From an uncultured Bacteroidales bacterium (GTDB lineage: Bacteria; Bacteroidota; Bacteroidia; Bacteroidales; Paludibacteraceae): DNA of 64,000 nucleotides. This document shows positions 1-8,980 of this stretch, in pieces. Location: NCBI GenBank assembly GCA_902799705.1, contig CADCBP010000006.1:1-64000 (forward strand), written 5' to 3'. Position numbers and translations under genes: made by a program. Every line of letters begins with the position of its first letter. The first letter of the stretch is position 1. Below the pieces are notes generated by a model. It made no database searches, had not been told where the DNA came from, and saw nothing but the letters and a program-made list of their open reading frames with translations.

Positions 1-1
1 C

Positions 2-859
2 ATGTCGCGACACCTGAAAAATATCGTTATTGACCGTTTGAAATCCACTATTGCCACTTTTGAGCAATTACCGGCGGGCTCCACTCCTCATTCCAAAGGC
101 GTGCGCTATTTCCGTGCCAACACGGGCATCGACATGTTCTGGGGCGCTATGGATATGTATAAAGAAGGCCAGGCCCGCAAAAAACGTATCATCGTACGAC
201 CCTCGCGTTTCCGCTCCGGACTCTTCGAACTCTATACCTACCATTTCCCGAAACACTGGTCCGCAGCCTGTGTAGCCAACCGTGAACTCATCAAAGAAGC
301 CCAGCGCCAAGCTCATGCACTCGAGCATGACCACTCCCTTGCCGCACTCGAGTGGCGCACGCGTTTCTTGCACCATTATTATACGGTCTTCAAAGGCGGT
401 GCCAAGCCCGAACCCGGCCTCAAGCCCTACTCCCGTTTCTACCAATATACCTACGTAGCCATCTACCGCCAACTCCAAGCCGAACGCCAAGCCGCCAAGG
501 AAAAAGCCGCCCTCTCCGACGCCTATCTCCAACATCTCGCCGACGCTTCTTTCCACCCCCTCGCGGAGGAAGTCTCTTTTGAGCCCGTCAAACCCCGTCA
601 CTCTATTTCCGTTCCTCGGAGTTCTTCCCTCAGTTTCCGTCCCACGGTGTCCTGTGCTCGCGAGTTCCGCGAGCGAGAGATTTATCTGCCCATAGTGTCC
701 TGTGTCCGGCACCTCCGTTGCCGGAGTTCTTCCCTCTCCCTCCGCCCCGCGGTGTCCTGTGCTCGCGAGTTCCGCGAGCGAGAGTGTCCGCCCATTATGT
801 CTATTCCTCCGTCCCACAGTGTCCTGTGTCCGGCACCTCCGTTGCCGGAGTTCCCTTAA
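2..859 (+). CDS. Hypothetical protein, possibly 5'-truncated by the window edge
   Basis: I do not recognise the family. The reading frame is open from the first ATG at base 2, so the true start could lie upstream of the window. The first ~200 residues look like a real protein: mixed basic and aromatic, with a helical stretch rich in Ala/Glu/Arg (QAHALEHD...LEWRTR near residues 103-120) and a Tyr-rich stretch (SRFYQYTYVAIYRQL, ~143-157). From about residue 200 the sequence becomes Ser/Arg/Cys-rich and repetitive because the frame runs through the hairpin repeats at 614-848, so the last ~80 residues are probably not conserved protein. The helical and Tyr-rich segments resemble those of the 127-residue protein at 39883-40266, which may be a distant relative. 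It ends 14 bp before umuC. Confidence 0.55.
   Translation: MSRHLKNIVIDRLKSTIATFEQLPAGSTPHSKGVRYFRANTGIDMFWGAMDMYKEGQARKKRIIVRPSRFRSGLFELYTYHFPKHWSAACVANRELIKEAQRQAHALEHDHSLAALEWRTRFLHHYYTVFKGGAKPEPGLKPYSRFYQYTYVAIYRQLQAERQAAKEKAALSDAYLQHLADASFHPLAEEVSFEPVKPRHSISVPRSSSLSFRPTVSCAREFREREIYLPIVSCVRHLRCRSSSLSLRPAVSCAREFRERECPPIMSIPPSHSVLCPAPPLPEFP
614..848. repeat. Alternating REP-like hairpin repeats
   Basis: Two hairpin types alternate. Type A (stem CTCGCG/CGCGAG, loop AGTTC) lies at 657-673 and 762-778. Type B (stem CCGGCA/TGCCGG) lies at 706-724 and 830-848. Each is preceded by the same GTGTCCTGTG box, and a decayed B-like piece sits near 614-630. A-to-A spacing is 105 bp and B-to-B 124 bp. 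The layout resembles bacterial interspersed mosaic (BIME/REP) elements. The last hairpin ends 25 bp before the umuC start, so it could affect umuC expression. Confidence 0.7.
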
Positions 860-873
860 CCCTTAGCCCTTAT

Positions 874-2127
874 ATGTTTATTCATCTGGATTGCAATAAT
901 TTCTTTGTGAGTTGCGAGTTGGTGTCGCGACCGGAACTGCGGGGAACACCTGTGGTGGTGGCCAACGACAACGGCAACAACGGCGGTATTATCCTGGCGC
1001 TCAACCAGGAGGCTAAGACCGTAGGTCTCAAGCGCGGCAATCCGCTGTTTCAAGTGAATAAACTGATCGAGAAGCAACAGGTGACGGTCATTGACGTCCA
1101 TCATCATCTGTACCATGAAGTCTCCCACCACATCATGGACGAAGTGAAGCAGACAGAGATGGTGTTGAACTTTGTCCAATACAGCGTGGATGAGTTCTTC
1201 GGTATGATGCCGGACGATGATCCTACCCGACTTCGCGGTTACCTGCAGCAACTCAAAGATCTAATTATGGAGAAGACCGGCATTCCGGTCAGTTGCGGCG
1301 CAGGAACGAGTTATACGCTTGCCAAAACAGCCACATGGTTTGCAAAACACTATCCGGCCTATAAAGGTATCTGTATCATGCCCGCCGACAAACGCGAACA
1401 GGCCTTGGCGAAAGTGCCTATAGCGGACGTCTGGGGTATCGGCAGGCGGAGTATCAAGAAGCTGACGCAGGAAGGTATTCAAACCGCGCTCGACTACACA
1501 CAGAAATCCGAAGCCTGGGTACACCGTCTATTCAACGTGACGGGTGTTCGGACATGGAAAGAACTACGTGGCGAGCCTGCTATCACTTTGGCGAGCCGCG
1601 AACGCCAGAAGAGTATCATGTACAGCCGTACCTTCGCACATATGACAGACAGCCAGACAATTCTTTTAAAAGAATTGAGTAACTACGCCACCGCTGCCAC
1701 GAGACGTTTGCGCGAACAGGGTTCTATATGCGGCGCCGTAACAGTCTTTTTGGCGACCAACCGACATCGGACCGACCTTGCGCAATACCATGTTGACGAG
1801 ACCATCAAACTGACGACAGCGACCGATGACACACGTATGATTATTGAAGCCGTGCGCGTTCTTCTGGAACGCATCTACAAGCCGCGTTACCAGTACAAAC
1901 AGGCGGGGGTGATTCTCTCGCAGTTGCAGAGCAATTCCGGTGTGCAGTTGGACCTCTTTGCGCCGCAAGCCGCCGAAGACACGTCCCGGCAGAAACGGCT
2001 GATGCGTGCCATAGACACCATCAACGAGCGGTTCGGAAAGAACCAGATCCATTTTGCCGTACAAGGGATGGAGAACGACACGCAAGACGATCCGGCGGGC
2101 TTTATGCGGCCGCACAATATCGAATAA
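874..2127 (+). CDS. umuC: Y-family DNA polymerase, UmuC (Pol V catalytic subunit)
   Basis: Error-prone translesion polymerase acting on damaged template DNA. The ATG at 874 is chosen because it begins the conserved N-terminal motif FIHLDCNNFFVSCE; the frame is open further upstream but only through repeats. Visible family marks are the first metal-binding Asp, the palm motif YSVDEFF (a variant of SxDE), a helix-hairpin-helix region (VWGIGRRSIKKL) and the little-finger domain, 417 residues in all. The C-terminus keeps INERFGKNQIHFAVQGM, as in the DUF4113 tail of UmuC, but then ends on an unrelated short tail instead of the usual aromatic YTT-type ending. No umuD (LexA-like peptidase) lies next to it in the visible sequence. 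Any SOS operator would fall inside the repeat region, and none is evident. Confidence 0.9.
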   Translation: MFIHLDCNNFFVSCELVSRPELRGTPVVVANDNGNNGGIILALNQEAKTVGLKRGNPLFQVNKLIEKQQVTVIDVHHHLYHEVSHHIMDEVKQTEMVLNFVQYSVDEFFGMMPDDDPTRLRGYLQQLKDLIMEKTGIPVSCGAGTSYTLAKTATWFAKHYPAYKGICIMPADKREQALAKVPIADVWGIGRRSIKKLTQEGIQTALDYTQKSEAWVHRLFNVTGVRTWKELRGEPAITLASRERQKSIMYSRTFAHMTDSQTILLKELSNYATAATRRLREQGSICGAVTVFLATNRHRTDLAQYHVDETIKLTTATDDTRMIIEAVRVLLERIYKPRYQYKQAGVILSQLQSNSGVQLDLFAPQAAEDTSRQKRLMRAIDTINERFGKNQIHFAVQGMENDTQDDPAGFMRPHNIE

Positions 2128-2148
2128 TTGTAAAAAAGATCGCGCGCG

Positions 2149-2180
2149 CTTGCACATGTCAAAAAAAAGTTGTACCTTTG
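2149..2180 (+). promoter_or_regulatory. Bacteroidota-type promoter for pheT
   Basis: CTTG at 2149-2152 and TACCTTTG at 2173-2180, separated by 20 bp, match the phylum's -33/-7 pattern. It lies just after umuC and gives pheT a leader of about 70 nt. Confidence 0.8.
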
Positions 2181-2256
2181 CAGCCGATTTGTGGTCGAGA
2201 GACTCGACACCCGATTAACCATCGGGACAAAACAAGAACTAACAGAACAACAAACA

Positions 2257-4737
2257 ATGAATATTTCGTACAATTGGTTGAAGCGTTATATTGACCTGAA
2301 GGATGACGCTGAAACCGTAGCAAAGATCCTGACCTCCATTGGTCTCGAGGTAGGAACCGTTGAGACAGTAGAGACCATCCGCGGCGGGTTAAAAGGCCTC
2401 GTAGTAGGCGAAGTGTTAACCTGCGTTCCCCACCCCAATTCCGACCATTTGCATTTGACGACCGTGAATATCGGCGAGGCTGAGCCCTTGCAGATTGTTT
2501 GCGGTGCGCCCAACGTAGCGGCGGGACAGAAAGTGATTGTCGCCACCATCGGCACCGTGCTCTATGACGGCGACCAGAGTTTTACTATCAAGAAAGGCAA
2601 GCTTCGCGGCGAGGACTCGTGCGGTATGATTTGTGCCGAAGACGAGATCGGCGTAGGAACCGACCACGCAGGTATCATCGTGCTGCCGCCGGACACTCCG
2701 GTAGGCATGACCGCCCGCGAGTATTACAACGTGCAGGATGACACGATCATCGAAGTGGATATCACTCCGAACCGCTCCGACGCCGCGTCCCATTACGGCG
2801 TAGCGCGTGATTTGTACGCGTACTACAAGAGCCATCAACATTCAGGAGTCAGCCTTCATAAACCGAGTGTGGAGGCGTTCAAGGTGGATAACCATGAACT
2901 GCCGATAAGAGTTACAATCGATGCGCCGGAGGCATGCCCGCGTTATACAGGCGTGAGCATCAAGGGCGTTGAGATCAAAGAGTCGCCGGACTGGCTCAAG
3001 AACAGCCTTTTGGCGATTGGTTTGCGGCCGATCAACAACATCGTGGATGTGACGAACTTCGTGCTGCATGAGTGCGGCCAGGCTTTGCACGCTTTCGATG
3101 CCGACAAGATCAAAGGTCACGAGATTCATGTGCGCTATGCCAAACAAGGCGAGAAATTCGTGACTTTGGACGGCGTAGAACGTGAGATGAACGAACGCGA
3201 CCTGATGATTGCCAACAGCGAAGAAGCGATGTGTATCGCCGGTGTGTTCGGTGGTCTGGAGAGCGGTGTGACAGAGCACACCAAGAATGTGTTCCTTGAG
3301 AGCGCTTATTTTGATCCGGTGACCATCCGCAAGACCAGCCGTCGCCATCAGTTGCAGACGGACGCCTCGTTCCGCTACGAGCGCGGTTGCGATCCGAACA
3401 ACACTCCCTACGTGCTCAAGCGCGCGGCTCTGCTGATTCAGGAAGTAGCCGGCGGACAGATAGCGATGGATGTAACTGACAACGGCCAAACTGCTTGGGA
3501 GCCCTTCCCTGTGACCATCGACATCCACCGCGTGAACAGTTTGATCGGCAAAGCCATCGGCGAGGACGCCATTGAGACTATTCTCCGTGCCTTAGAGATT
3601 GAGATAAAGAGCAAAGACGACGCAATTTGGCAACTCGGCGTACCACGTTACCGCGTGGATGTACAACGCGAGTGCGACGTGGTAGAAGATATACTTCGTA
3701 TATACGGTTATGACAACGTAGAGTTTCCCGAGAAACTGAACACAAGCCTGGCGTACGGCATCAAGCCTAATCCTGAGCAGTTACGCCGTCGTATTTCGGA
3801 GCAACTGACCGCGCAGGGCTTCTACGAGATCCTCAATAACTCGCTAACCAAGGTGTCATACTACGAGCAGCTGCAACAACTGACTCTTGACACGTGCGTG
3901 AAGATCATGAACCCGTTGAGCAGCGACCTCGGCGTGATGCGTCAGACGCTCCTCTTCGGAGGACTTGAGTCTATCGCCCGCAACGCCAACCGCAAGAACA
4001 GCGACCTGCGTCTGTATGAGTTCGGCAACTGCTATCACTATAATGGTGAATTAAAAATTAAAAATCCCGAATTAATTCAAAATGACCCGTTAAAAGCTTA
4101 TTCCGAGGAACCGCATTTCGGACTATGGCTGACAGGTAACAAGACCGCGCAGAGTTGGGTGCGCCGCGAGGAGAAGAGTTCGTTCTACGAGCTCCATGCA
4201 TACGTAAACAACATCTTTGTGCGTATGGGAGTGGACCTTGCCAAAGTGACGGTAGAACATCTGGAGAACGAGTTGTTCCAGGACGGCCTGGTACTCAAAG
4301 CCGCTAATGGTAAAGCCTTGGGTTATATCGGCATCGTCGCTCGCAAAGTGCTGAAAGCATTTGATATCGACCAGGACGTATTCTATGCCGACCTCGACTG
4401 GAACCAGTTGCTCAAGCAGAACAAGCAATACAAAGCGGTCATTACCGACCTGCCCAAATATCCGGAGGTAAAACGCGACTTTGCGTTGCTCGTGGACAAA
4501 TCCGTTGAGTTCGCAGACCTCGCGCGTGCCGCCTTCAGCACCGAGAAGAAACTGCTGAAAAATGTGTTCCTCTTCGATGTCTATGAAGGCAAGAACCTCG
4601 AAGAAGGCAAGAAATCCTACGCTTTGAGTTTCATTCTCCAAGACCCTGACAACACGCTCAAAGACACGCAGATAGAGAATATTATGAATCGCTTGAAGGC
4701 AACGTTCGAAGAGAAATTCCATGCTACCCTCCGCTGA
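2257..4737 (+). CDS. pheT: Phenylalanyl-tRNA synthetase beta subunit
   Basis: Beta chain of the alpha2beta2 enzyme that charges tRNA-Phe. The ATG at 2257 gives the standard N-terminus [14 protein letters not shown]; the upstream frame extension crosses the promoter. Domains in order: N-terminal region, EMAP/OB tRNA-binding domain (~42-155), B3/B4 editing domain (with [14 protein letters not shown] near 175), B5 domain, catalytic-like core and C-terminal FDX-ACB anticodon-binding domain (~735-826). Its 826 residues are normal for the family. A short stretch near residues 598-610 ([12 protein letters not shown]), encoded by AT-rich quasi-heptamer DNA, sits at a variable spot and may be a repeat-derived insertion. 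pheS is not in the window. The 3' end overlaps prfC by 17 bp. Confidence 0.95.
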   Translation: MNISYNWLKRYIDLKDDAETVAKILTSIGLEVGTVETVETIRGGLKGLVVGEVLTCVPHPNSDHLHLTTVNIGEAEPLQIVCGAPNVAAGQKVIVATIGTVLYDGDQSFTIKKGKLRGEDSCGMICAEDEIGVGTDHAGIIVLPPDTPVGMTAREYYNVQDDTIIEVDITPNRSDAASHYGVARDLYAYYKSHQHSGVSLHKPSVEAFKVDNHELPIRVTIDAPEACPRYTGVSIKGVEIKESPDWLKNSLLAIGLRPINNIVDVTNFVLHECGQALHAFDADKIKGHEIHVRYAKQGEKFVTLDGVEREMNERDLMIANSEEAMCIAGVFGGLESGVTEHTKNVFLESAYFDPVTIRKTSRRHQLQTDASFRYERGCDPNNTPYVLKRAALLIQEVAGGQIAMDVTDNGQTAWEPFPVTIDIHRVNSLIGKAIGEDAIETILRALEIEIKSKDDAIWQLGVPRYRVDVQRECDVVEDILRIYGYDNVEFPEKLNTSLAYGIKPNPEQLRRRISEQLTAQGFYEILNNSLTKVSYYEQLQQLTLDTCVKIMNPLSSDLGVMRQTLLFGGLESIARNANRKNSDLRLYEFGNCYHYNGELKIKNPELIQNDPLKAYSEEPHFGLWLTGNKTAQSWVRREEKSSFYELHAYVNNIFVRMGVDLAKVTVEHLENELFQDGLVLKAANGKALGYIGIVARKVLKAFDIDQDVFYADLDWNQLLKQNKQYKAVITDLPKYPEVKRDFALLVDKSVEFADLARAAFSTEKKLLKNVFLFDVYEGKNLEEGKKSYALSFILQDPDNTLKDTQIENIMNRLKATFEEKFHATLR

Positions 4738-6217
4738 TCAAAACGAGATATTACGCCGCCGGACTTTTGCGATTATATCGCACCCTGATGCCGGAAAGAC
4801 CACGCTGACCGAGAAACTGCTGCTCTACGGCGGTGCTATCCACGTAGCCGGCGCCGTAAAGAGCAATAAGATCCGTAAGACCGCTACCTCCGACTGGATG
4901 GAGATTGAGAAACAACGTGGTATTTCCGTAGCGACCTCCGTCATGGGTTTCGACTACCGCGATTACCATATTAATATTCTCGATACTCCGGGTCACCAGG
5001 ATTTTGCGGAAGATACGTTCCGCACGCTGACGGCCGTTGACAGCGCTATAGTAGTGATTGACTCCGCCAAGGGTGTGGAGACACAGACTCGCCGTCTGAT
5101 GGAAGTCTGCCGGATGCGCAAGACGCCTGTCATGGTATTCATGAACAAAATGGACCGTGAAGGCAAAGATCCGTTCGATCTGATGGACGAAGTGGAGCGC
5201 GAGTTACAAATCAAAGTGACGCCTGTATCATGGGCGAACGGACAAGGCTTGAAGTTTGAGTCCGTCTTCGCACTTAACAAACGTCCAAAGGACGTTAACG
5301 GCAAGTTGGCAGAAGACCTGGAGATGGTAGATGGCGTGTACCCGGAATTTGACGAGGAAGCATACTTGCGCGGCGAGTTAGCGCCGGTATTCTTCGGCTC
5401 GGCATACAAGACAGTCGGTGTACAGGAGTTGCTGGACTTCTTTGTCGAGAACGCCCCCTCCCCTCGTCCCGTGACTGCCGAAGAACGTACCGTAGAACCG
5501 ATGGAAGACAAGTTCACGGCATTCTGCTTCAAGATTCACGCGAACATGGACCCGAATCACCGCTCTTGTATTGCGTTCTTCAAGATATGCAGCGGAAAAT
5601 TCCTGCGCAACACCTATTATTATCACGTGCGCAAAGACCAGCAGATGCGATTTGCCGCTCCAACGTGCTTCATGGCGCAGAAGAAAGAGACCGTCGATGA
5701 AGCTTTTGCAGGCGATATTGTAGGCTTACCGGACACCGGAAACTTCAAGATCGGCGACACCCTCACCGCAGGTGAGAAACTGCATTTCAAAGGACTGCCG
5801 TCCTTCTCGCCGGAGATGTTCAAATATATCGACAACGCGGACCCGATGAAGCAGAAACAGCTTGACAAGGGTGTGAACCAGCTGATGGACGAAGGTGTGG
5901 CGCAACTCTTTGTGAGCCAGCTCAATGGCCGTAAGATCATCGGCACCGTAGGACAGCTGCAGTTTGAGGTCATTCAATACCGTCTGGAGCATGAATATCA
6001 AGCCAAATGCAAATGGCAACCATTACAGATGTACAAAGCCTGCTGGATAGAGTCCGACGACGATGCCGAACTCGACACCTTCAAGAAACGCAAGGCGCAG
6101 TACATGGCGTACGACAAAGAAGGCCGAGACGTGTTCATGGCCGACAGCGCCTACGTGCTCAGTATGGCGCAGCAGGATTACAAGCATATCACATTCCACT
6201 TCACAAGTGAGTTTTAG
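4721..6217 (+). CDS. prfC: Peptide chain release factor 3
   Basis: Translational GTPase that recycles RF1/RF2 after termination. The GTP-binding motifs are clear: P-loop [10 protein letters not shown] (~19-28), DTPGHQDF in G3 and NKMDR in G4. Domain II and the RF3-type C-terminal domain follow ([16 protein letters not shown] near 412). At 498 residues it is slightly shorter than the ~530 of proteobacterial RF3. The start lies inside the end of pheT, with a 17-bp overlap in another frame, so the two are probably translationally coupled. No better downstream start precedes the P-loop. Confidence 0.93.
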   Translation: MLPSADQNEILRRRTFAIISHPDAGKTTLTEKLLLYGGAIHVAGAVKSNKIRKTATSDWMEIEKQRGISVATSVMGFDYRDYHINILDTPGHQDFAEDTFRTLTAVDSAIVVIDSAKGVETQTRRLMEVCRMRKTPVMVFMNKMDREGKDPFDLMDEVERELQIKVTPVSWANGQGLKFESVFALNKRPKDVNGKLAEDLEMVDGVYPEFDEEAYLRGELAPVFFGSAYKTVGVQELLDFFVENAPSPRPVTAEERTVEPMEDKFTAFCFKIHANMDPNHRSCIAFFKICSGKFLRNTYYYHVRKDQQMRFAAPTCFMAQKKETVDEAFAGDIVGLPDTGNFKIGDTLTAGEKLHFKGLPSFSPEMFKYIDNADPMKQKQLDKGVNQLMDEGVAQLFVSQLNGRKIIGTVGQLQFEVIQYRLEHEYQAKCKWQPLQMYKACWIESDDDAELDTFKKRKAQYMAYDKEGRDVFMADSAYVLSMAQQDYKHITFHFTSEF

Positions 6218-6265
6218 CTCGTAATACCGCCTTCACGCAATCACATTATAACAAACAATACTATT

Positions 6266-7564
6266 ATGAAAAACAGATCTTTACAGATTCGCCTCATCGT
6301 CATGAACTTCCTGGAGTTCGCTGTATGGGGCGCGTACTTAACCTCAATGGGTACCTACCTGTTCAAACAGGGAATGGGTCAGCATATCGGTTGGTTCTAT
6401 TCCATCCAGGGTGTAGTGAGTCTCTTCATGCCTGCGCTGATGGGTATTGTAGCGGACCGATGGATACAAGCTCAAAAAACGCTTAGTCTGTGCCATGCCT
6501 TAGCCGGTCTATTCATGTGCGCAGCGGGTTTATACGCCTATACAGCCGGAGACGTGCATTTCGGTACGCTATTCTCGCTGTATACCATATCCGTAGCATT
6601 CTTCATGCCAACTATCGCGCTGACGAACTCCGTAGCATTCAATGCATTGGTCAAAGCAAACATGGACACCGTGAAAGATTTCCCGCCGATCCGTGTTTTC
6701 GGAACGGTAGGATTTATCGCTACAATGTGGTGTATCGACCTGCTTGGTTTCCAGGCAACCCCTTGGCAGTTTGTGGTTAGCGGCGGTCTGAGTCTCCTCT
6801 TAGCTGGATATTCACTGACACTTCCGGCATGTGAGATAAAGAAAACAGAAGGCAGTGTAGATTTAGTAGAAGCGCTGGGATTGAAAGCATTCACTCTCTT
6901 CAAACAAAAGAAAATGGCGTTATTCTTCATTTTCTCGATGCTGTTAGGTATGTGTCTGCAAGTCACCAACTCATATGCCAATCCGTTTATCACTTCGTTT
7001 GGCGCTATAGAGGAGTTTGCTAATACTTTCGGCGTGCAGCACGCAAATATCCTGATCTCTATCAGCCAGATTTGCGAGGCACTCTGTATCCTTGCTATTC
7101 CGTTCTTCCTCAAGCGGTTCGGCATCAAGAATGTGATGTTGATGGCGATGTTTGCATGGGTATTCCGTTTCGGTTTCTTCGGTGCCGGTAATCCCGGTTT
7201 CCCGGGCGTGATACTCTTTATCCTCAGTTGTGTAGTGTACGGCTTTGCGTTTGATTTCTTTAATATCTCCGGTGCGTTATATGTAGATCAGGAGACAGAG
7301 CCTGCGCAGCGTTCTTCGGCACAAGGGTTGTTTATGATGATGACCAATGGTCTTGGTGCCACCATCGGTACGCTCTCGGCTCAAGCTATCGTGAATAAAC
7401 TGGTGATGGCGGAAGAGGTAGTTGCACGGGGACCTATCGCCGTATGGGACGGATGGAAAGAAGCATGGTACATCTTTGCTGGCTTTGCGCTGGTGGTGGC
7501 TATCCTCTTCTGGATATTCTTCCCGAAGACTCCTGTCAACAAAGATATCGAAGTTAAACATTAA
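6266..7564 (+). CDS. Nucleoside:H+ symporter family MFS transporter (NupG/XapB-like)
   Basis: Inner-membrane transporter, probably for nucleosides. The 432-residue protein has about 12 hydrophobic helices. The N-terminus (LIVMNFLEFAVWGAYLTSMGTYL) is typical of the nucleoside_H_symport family, and the loop GIVADRWIQAQK is the usual MFS loop 2-3 signature. The exact substrate cannot be read from sequence. It starts 48 bp after prfC, and its stop codon overlaps the next start (TAATG), which suggests an operon with gldF and the phosphoesterase. Confidence 0.85.
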   Translation: MKNRSLQIRLIVMNFLEFAVWGAYLTSMGTYLFKQGMGQHIGWFYSIQGVVSLFMPALMGIVADRWIQAQKTLSLCHALAGLFMCAAGLYAYTAGDVHFGTLFSLYTISVAFFMPTIALTNSVAFNALVKANMDTVKDFPPIRVFGTVGFIATMWCIDLLGFQATPWQFVVSGGLSLLLAGYSLTLPACEIKKTEGSVDLVEALGLKAFTLFKQKKMALFFIFSMLLGMCLQVTNSYANPFITSFGAIEEFANTFGVQHANILISISQICEALCILAIPFFLKRFGIKNVMLMAMFAWVFRFGFFGAGNPGFPGVILFILSCVVYGFAFDFFNISGALYVDQETEPAQRSSAQGLFMMMTNGLGATIGTLSAQAIVNKLVMAEEVVARGPIAVWDGWKEAWYIFAGFALVVAILFWIFFPKTPVNKDIEVKH

Positions 7565-8229
7565 TGTATCGTAAAGAACTGACATATTATTTCTCGACGC
7601 CGATAGCGTACATTGTCATCGGCTTGTACCTTTTGGCGATCAGTCTATTCCTTTGGGTTATCCCGGGTCAGTGGAACATCATTGATTCGGGATATGCCCA
7701 GGTGGACGGACTGTTTCAGTTGAGTCCTTGGTTATTCATGCTGCTCTGCCCTGCCCTGACGATGCGTCTGTTCTCGGAAGAGCGGCAAAGTGGTATCTGG
7801 GATTTGATACGCACCAAGCCCGTATCTCTTACCCGCATTGTACTCGGTAAGTATTTCGCAGCATGGACACTGGTTCTCATCGGCCTGCTGCCTTGCTTCA
7901 TTCACTACTTCGTAGTGGCCTATATGGCCGAACCCATGGGTAACCTCGATAGCGGCGCGTTTATGGGTTCGTTTATAGGTCTGATTCTTCTGAGCGGCAC
8001 ATTTATGGCCATCGGCCTGTTATGCGCTACTTTCAGCAAGAGTCAGATTGTTTGTTTCATCTGCGGCGCACTGGTGTGTTTCGTTCTCTACTGGGTGTTG
8101 CTGCAGGATCACTACTCTTCCCTCTCGCGCGGTGTCTTGGATCTGCGCGACGTGGTATTCTTCGCTTCCATCGCTGTGATAGCGATTGTAGCTTCAATTT
8201 TTACTCTGGATAAACTGACGCGCAAATGA
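7564..8229 (+). CDS. ABC-2 type permease, GldF-like
   Basis: Membrane subunit of an ABC transporter, 221 residues with six predicted transmembrane helices. The start MYRKELTYYFSTPIAYIVIGLYL, the segment LFSEERQSGIWDLIRTKPVS and the overall length match the GldF/ABC-2 permease family that, with GldA and GldG, forms the gliding-associated ABC transporter in Bacteroidota. Neither a GldG-like protein nor an ATPase gene is adjacent, so its partners must be elsewhere or the complex is reduced. It overlaps the transporter upstream by 1 bp and the phosphoesterase downstream by 4 bp (ATGA). The GldF assignment is by similarity; a general ABC-2 permease remains possible. Confidence 0.8.
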   Translation: MYRKELTYYFSTPIAYIVIGLYLLAISLFLWVIPGQWNIIDSGYAQVDGLFQLSPWLFMLLCPALTMRLFSEERQSGIWDLIRTKPVSLTRIVLGKYFAAWTLVLIGLLPCFIHYFVVAYMAEPMGNLDSGAFMGSFIGLILLSGTFMAIGLLCATFSKSQIVCFICGALVCFVLYWVLLQDHYSSLSRGVLDLRDVVFFASIAVIAIVASIFTLDKLTRK

Positions 8230-8747
8230 CTCGGATAGGCCTGTTAAGCGACACGCATGGTTTGTTGGACAAACGCATCTACGAACATTTCAAAGATGTC
8301 GATGAGATCTGGCATGCGGGTGATATAGGCAGCGATGAGGTGTTGCGCAAATTACGGGAATTCAAGCCCACACGCGCCGTTTTCGGAAACATGGACGGCG
8401 GAGATGTCCGTTATACCCTGGATGAGTTCTATCGTTTCCGCGTTGAAGATGTGAATGTGTTTATGACGCACATCGGCGGTTATCCGGGGCATTACAATCC
8501 GTGGTTGATTCCTATGTTCCGCAAAGCGCTCGAGAACTACGATGACCCGAATCATCGTATAGACCTGTTCGTATGCGGACACAGTCATATATTAAAGGTA
8601 CAATACGATTCGCAGTTTAAATTCCTGACGATGAATCCGGGGGCCGCCGGCAAACAAGGATGGCAACCCTGCCAAACACTGCTGCGATTTACCATCGATG
8701 GCAGCAAAATAGATAATTTGGAGGTCATTGAATTGGAGTGGAAATAG
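8226..8747 (+). CDS. YfcE/MJ0936-family metallophosphoesterase
   Basis: Small (173 aa) calcineurin-like phosphodiesterase. The metal-ligand motifs are in order: DTHG (~9-12), GDIGSDE (~32-38), GNMDGG (~54), THIGG (~80) and GHSH (~119-122). The family hydrolyses phosphodiesters in vitro; cellular substrates are mostly unknown. Its start overlaps gldF by 4 bp, so it is the last gene of the prfC-transporter-gldF group. No strong terminator follows directly. Confidence 0.88.
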   Translation: MTRIGLLSDTHGLLDKRIYEHFKDVDEIWHAGDIGSDEVLRKLREFKPTRAVFGNMDGGDVRYTLDEFYRFRVEDVNVFMTHIGGYPGHYNPWLIPMFRKALENYDDPNHRIDLFVCGHSHILKVQYDSQFKFLTMNPGAAGKQGWQPCQTLLRFTIDGSKIDNLEVIELEWK

Positions 8748-8817
8748 TCTTTTTCTGCAAAAATGACTATTTTGCAAAGTCAACTTAGCAAAATATGCTG
8801 CATAACATATAAAATTA

Positions 8818-8849
8818 TTTGCACATATTAAAAAAAAGCAGTACCTTTG
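8818..8849 (+). promoter_or_regulatory. Bacteroidota-type promoter for a small transcript
   Basis: TTTG at 8818-8821 and TACCTTTG at 8842-8849 with 20-bp spacing, followed by GCACCGG. It faces the 3' end of a convergent gene (dcp) and has no downstream coding gene, so it most likely drives a non-coding RNA. Confidence 0.75.
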
Positions 8850-8854
8850 CACCG

Positions 8855-8966
8855 GATTTCAGAAAAGGGGATCCAAAATTAAACAAGCCAATCTTTTTTG
8901 TACCTTAAATAAACAGACTAATACCTAAGAAAAACAGACGTCGGGATGACGCCTGTTTTCGCTTTT
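8855..8966 (+). ncRNA. Candidate small RNA (~110 nt) between convergent genes
   Basis: A good promoter (8818-8849) and a strong intrinsic terminator (8931-8966) bracket about 110 nt without a coding frame. A short GGAT/ATCC helix is possible near the 5' end. The family is not recognised. A promoter plus terminator bounding a short RNA is how the Bacteroidales-1 RNA motif was described, but I cannot confirm its consensus here. The alternative is a leftover promoter from a lost gene. Confidence 0.5.
8931..8966. terminator. Bidirectional intrinsic terminator
   Basis: A 12-bp stem AAAACAGACGTC / GACGCCTGTTTT (one G-U pair) with loop GGGAT. T-rich DNA follows on both sides, so it can end the rightward small RNA and the leftward dcp transcript. 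Confidence 0.85.
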
Positions 8967-8980
8967 ATAGGGACCTTTCT

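Noticed and set aside
68..817. 249-residue minus-strand frame at the window start
   Set aside because: It mirrors the plus-strand gene and the hairpin repeats; the repeated GHRGxExEGRTP stretches come from the palindromes.
718..873. Extended N-terminus of UmuC
   Set aside because: The added residues are translated hairpin repeats. The conserved UmuC start is at 874.
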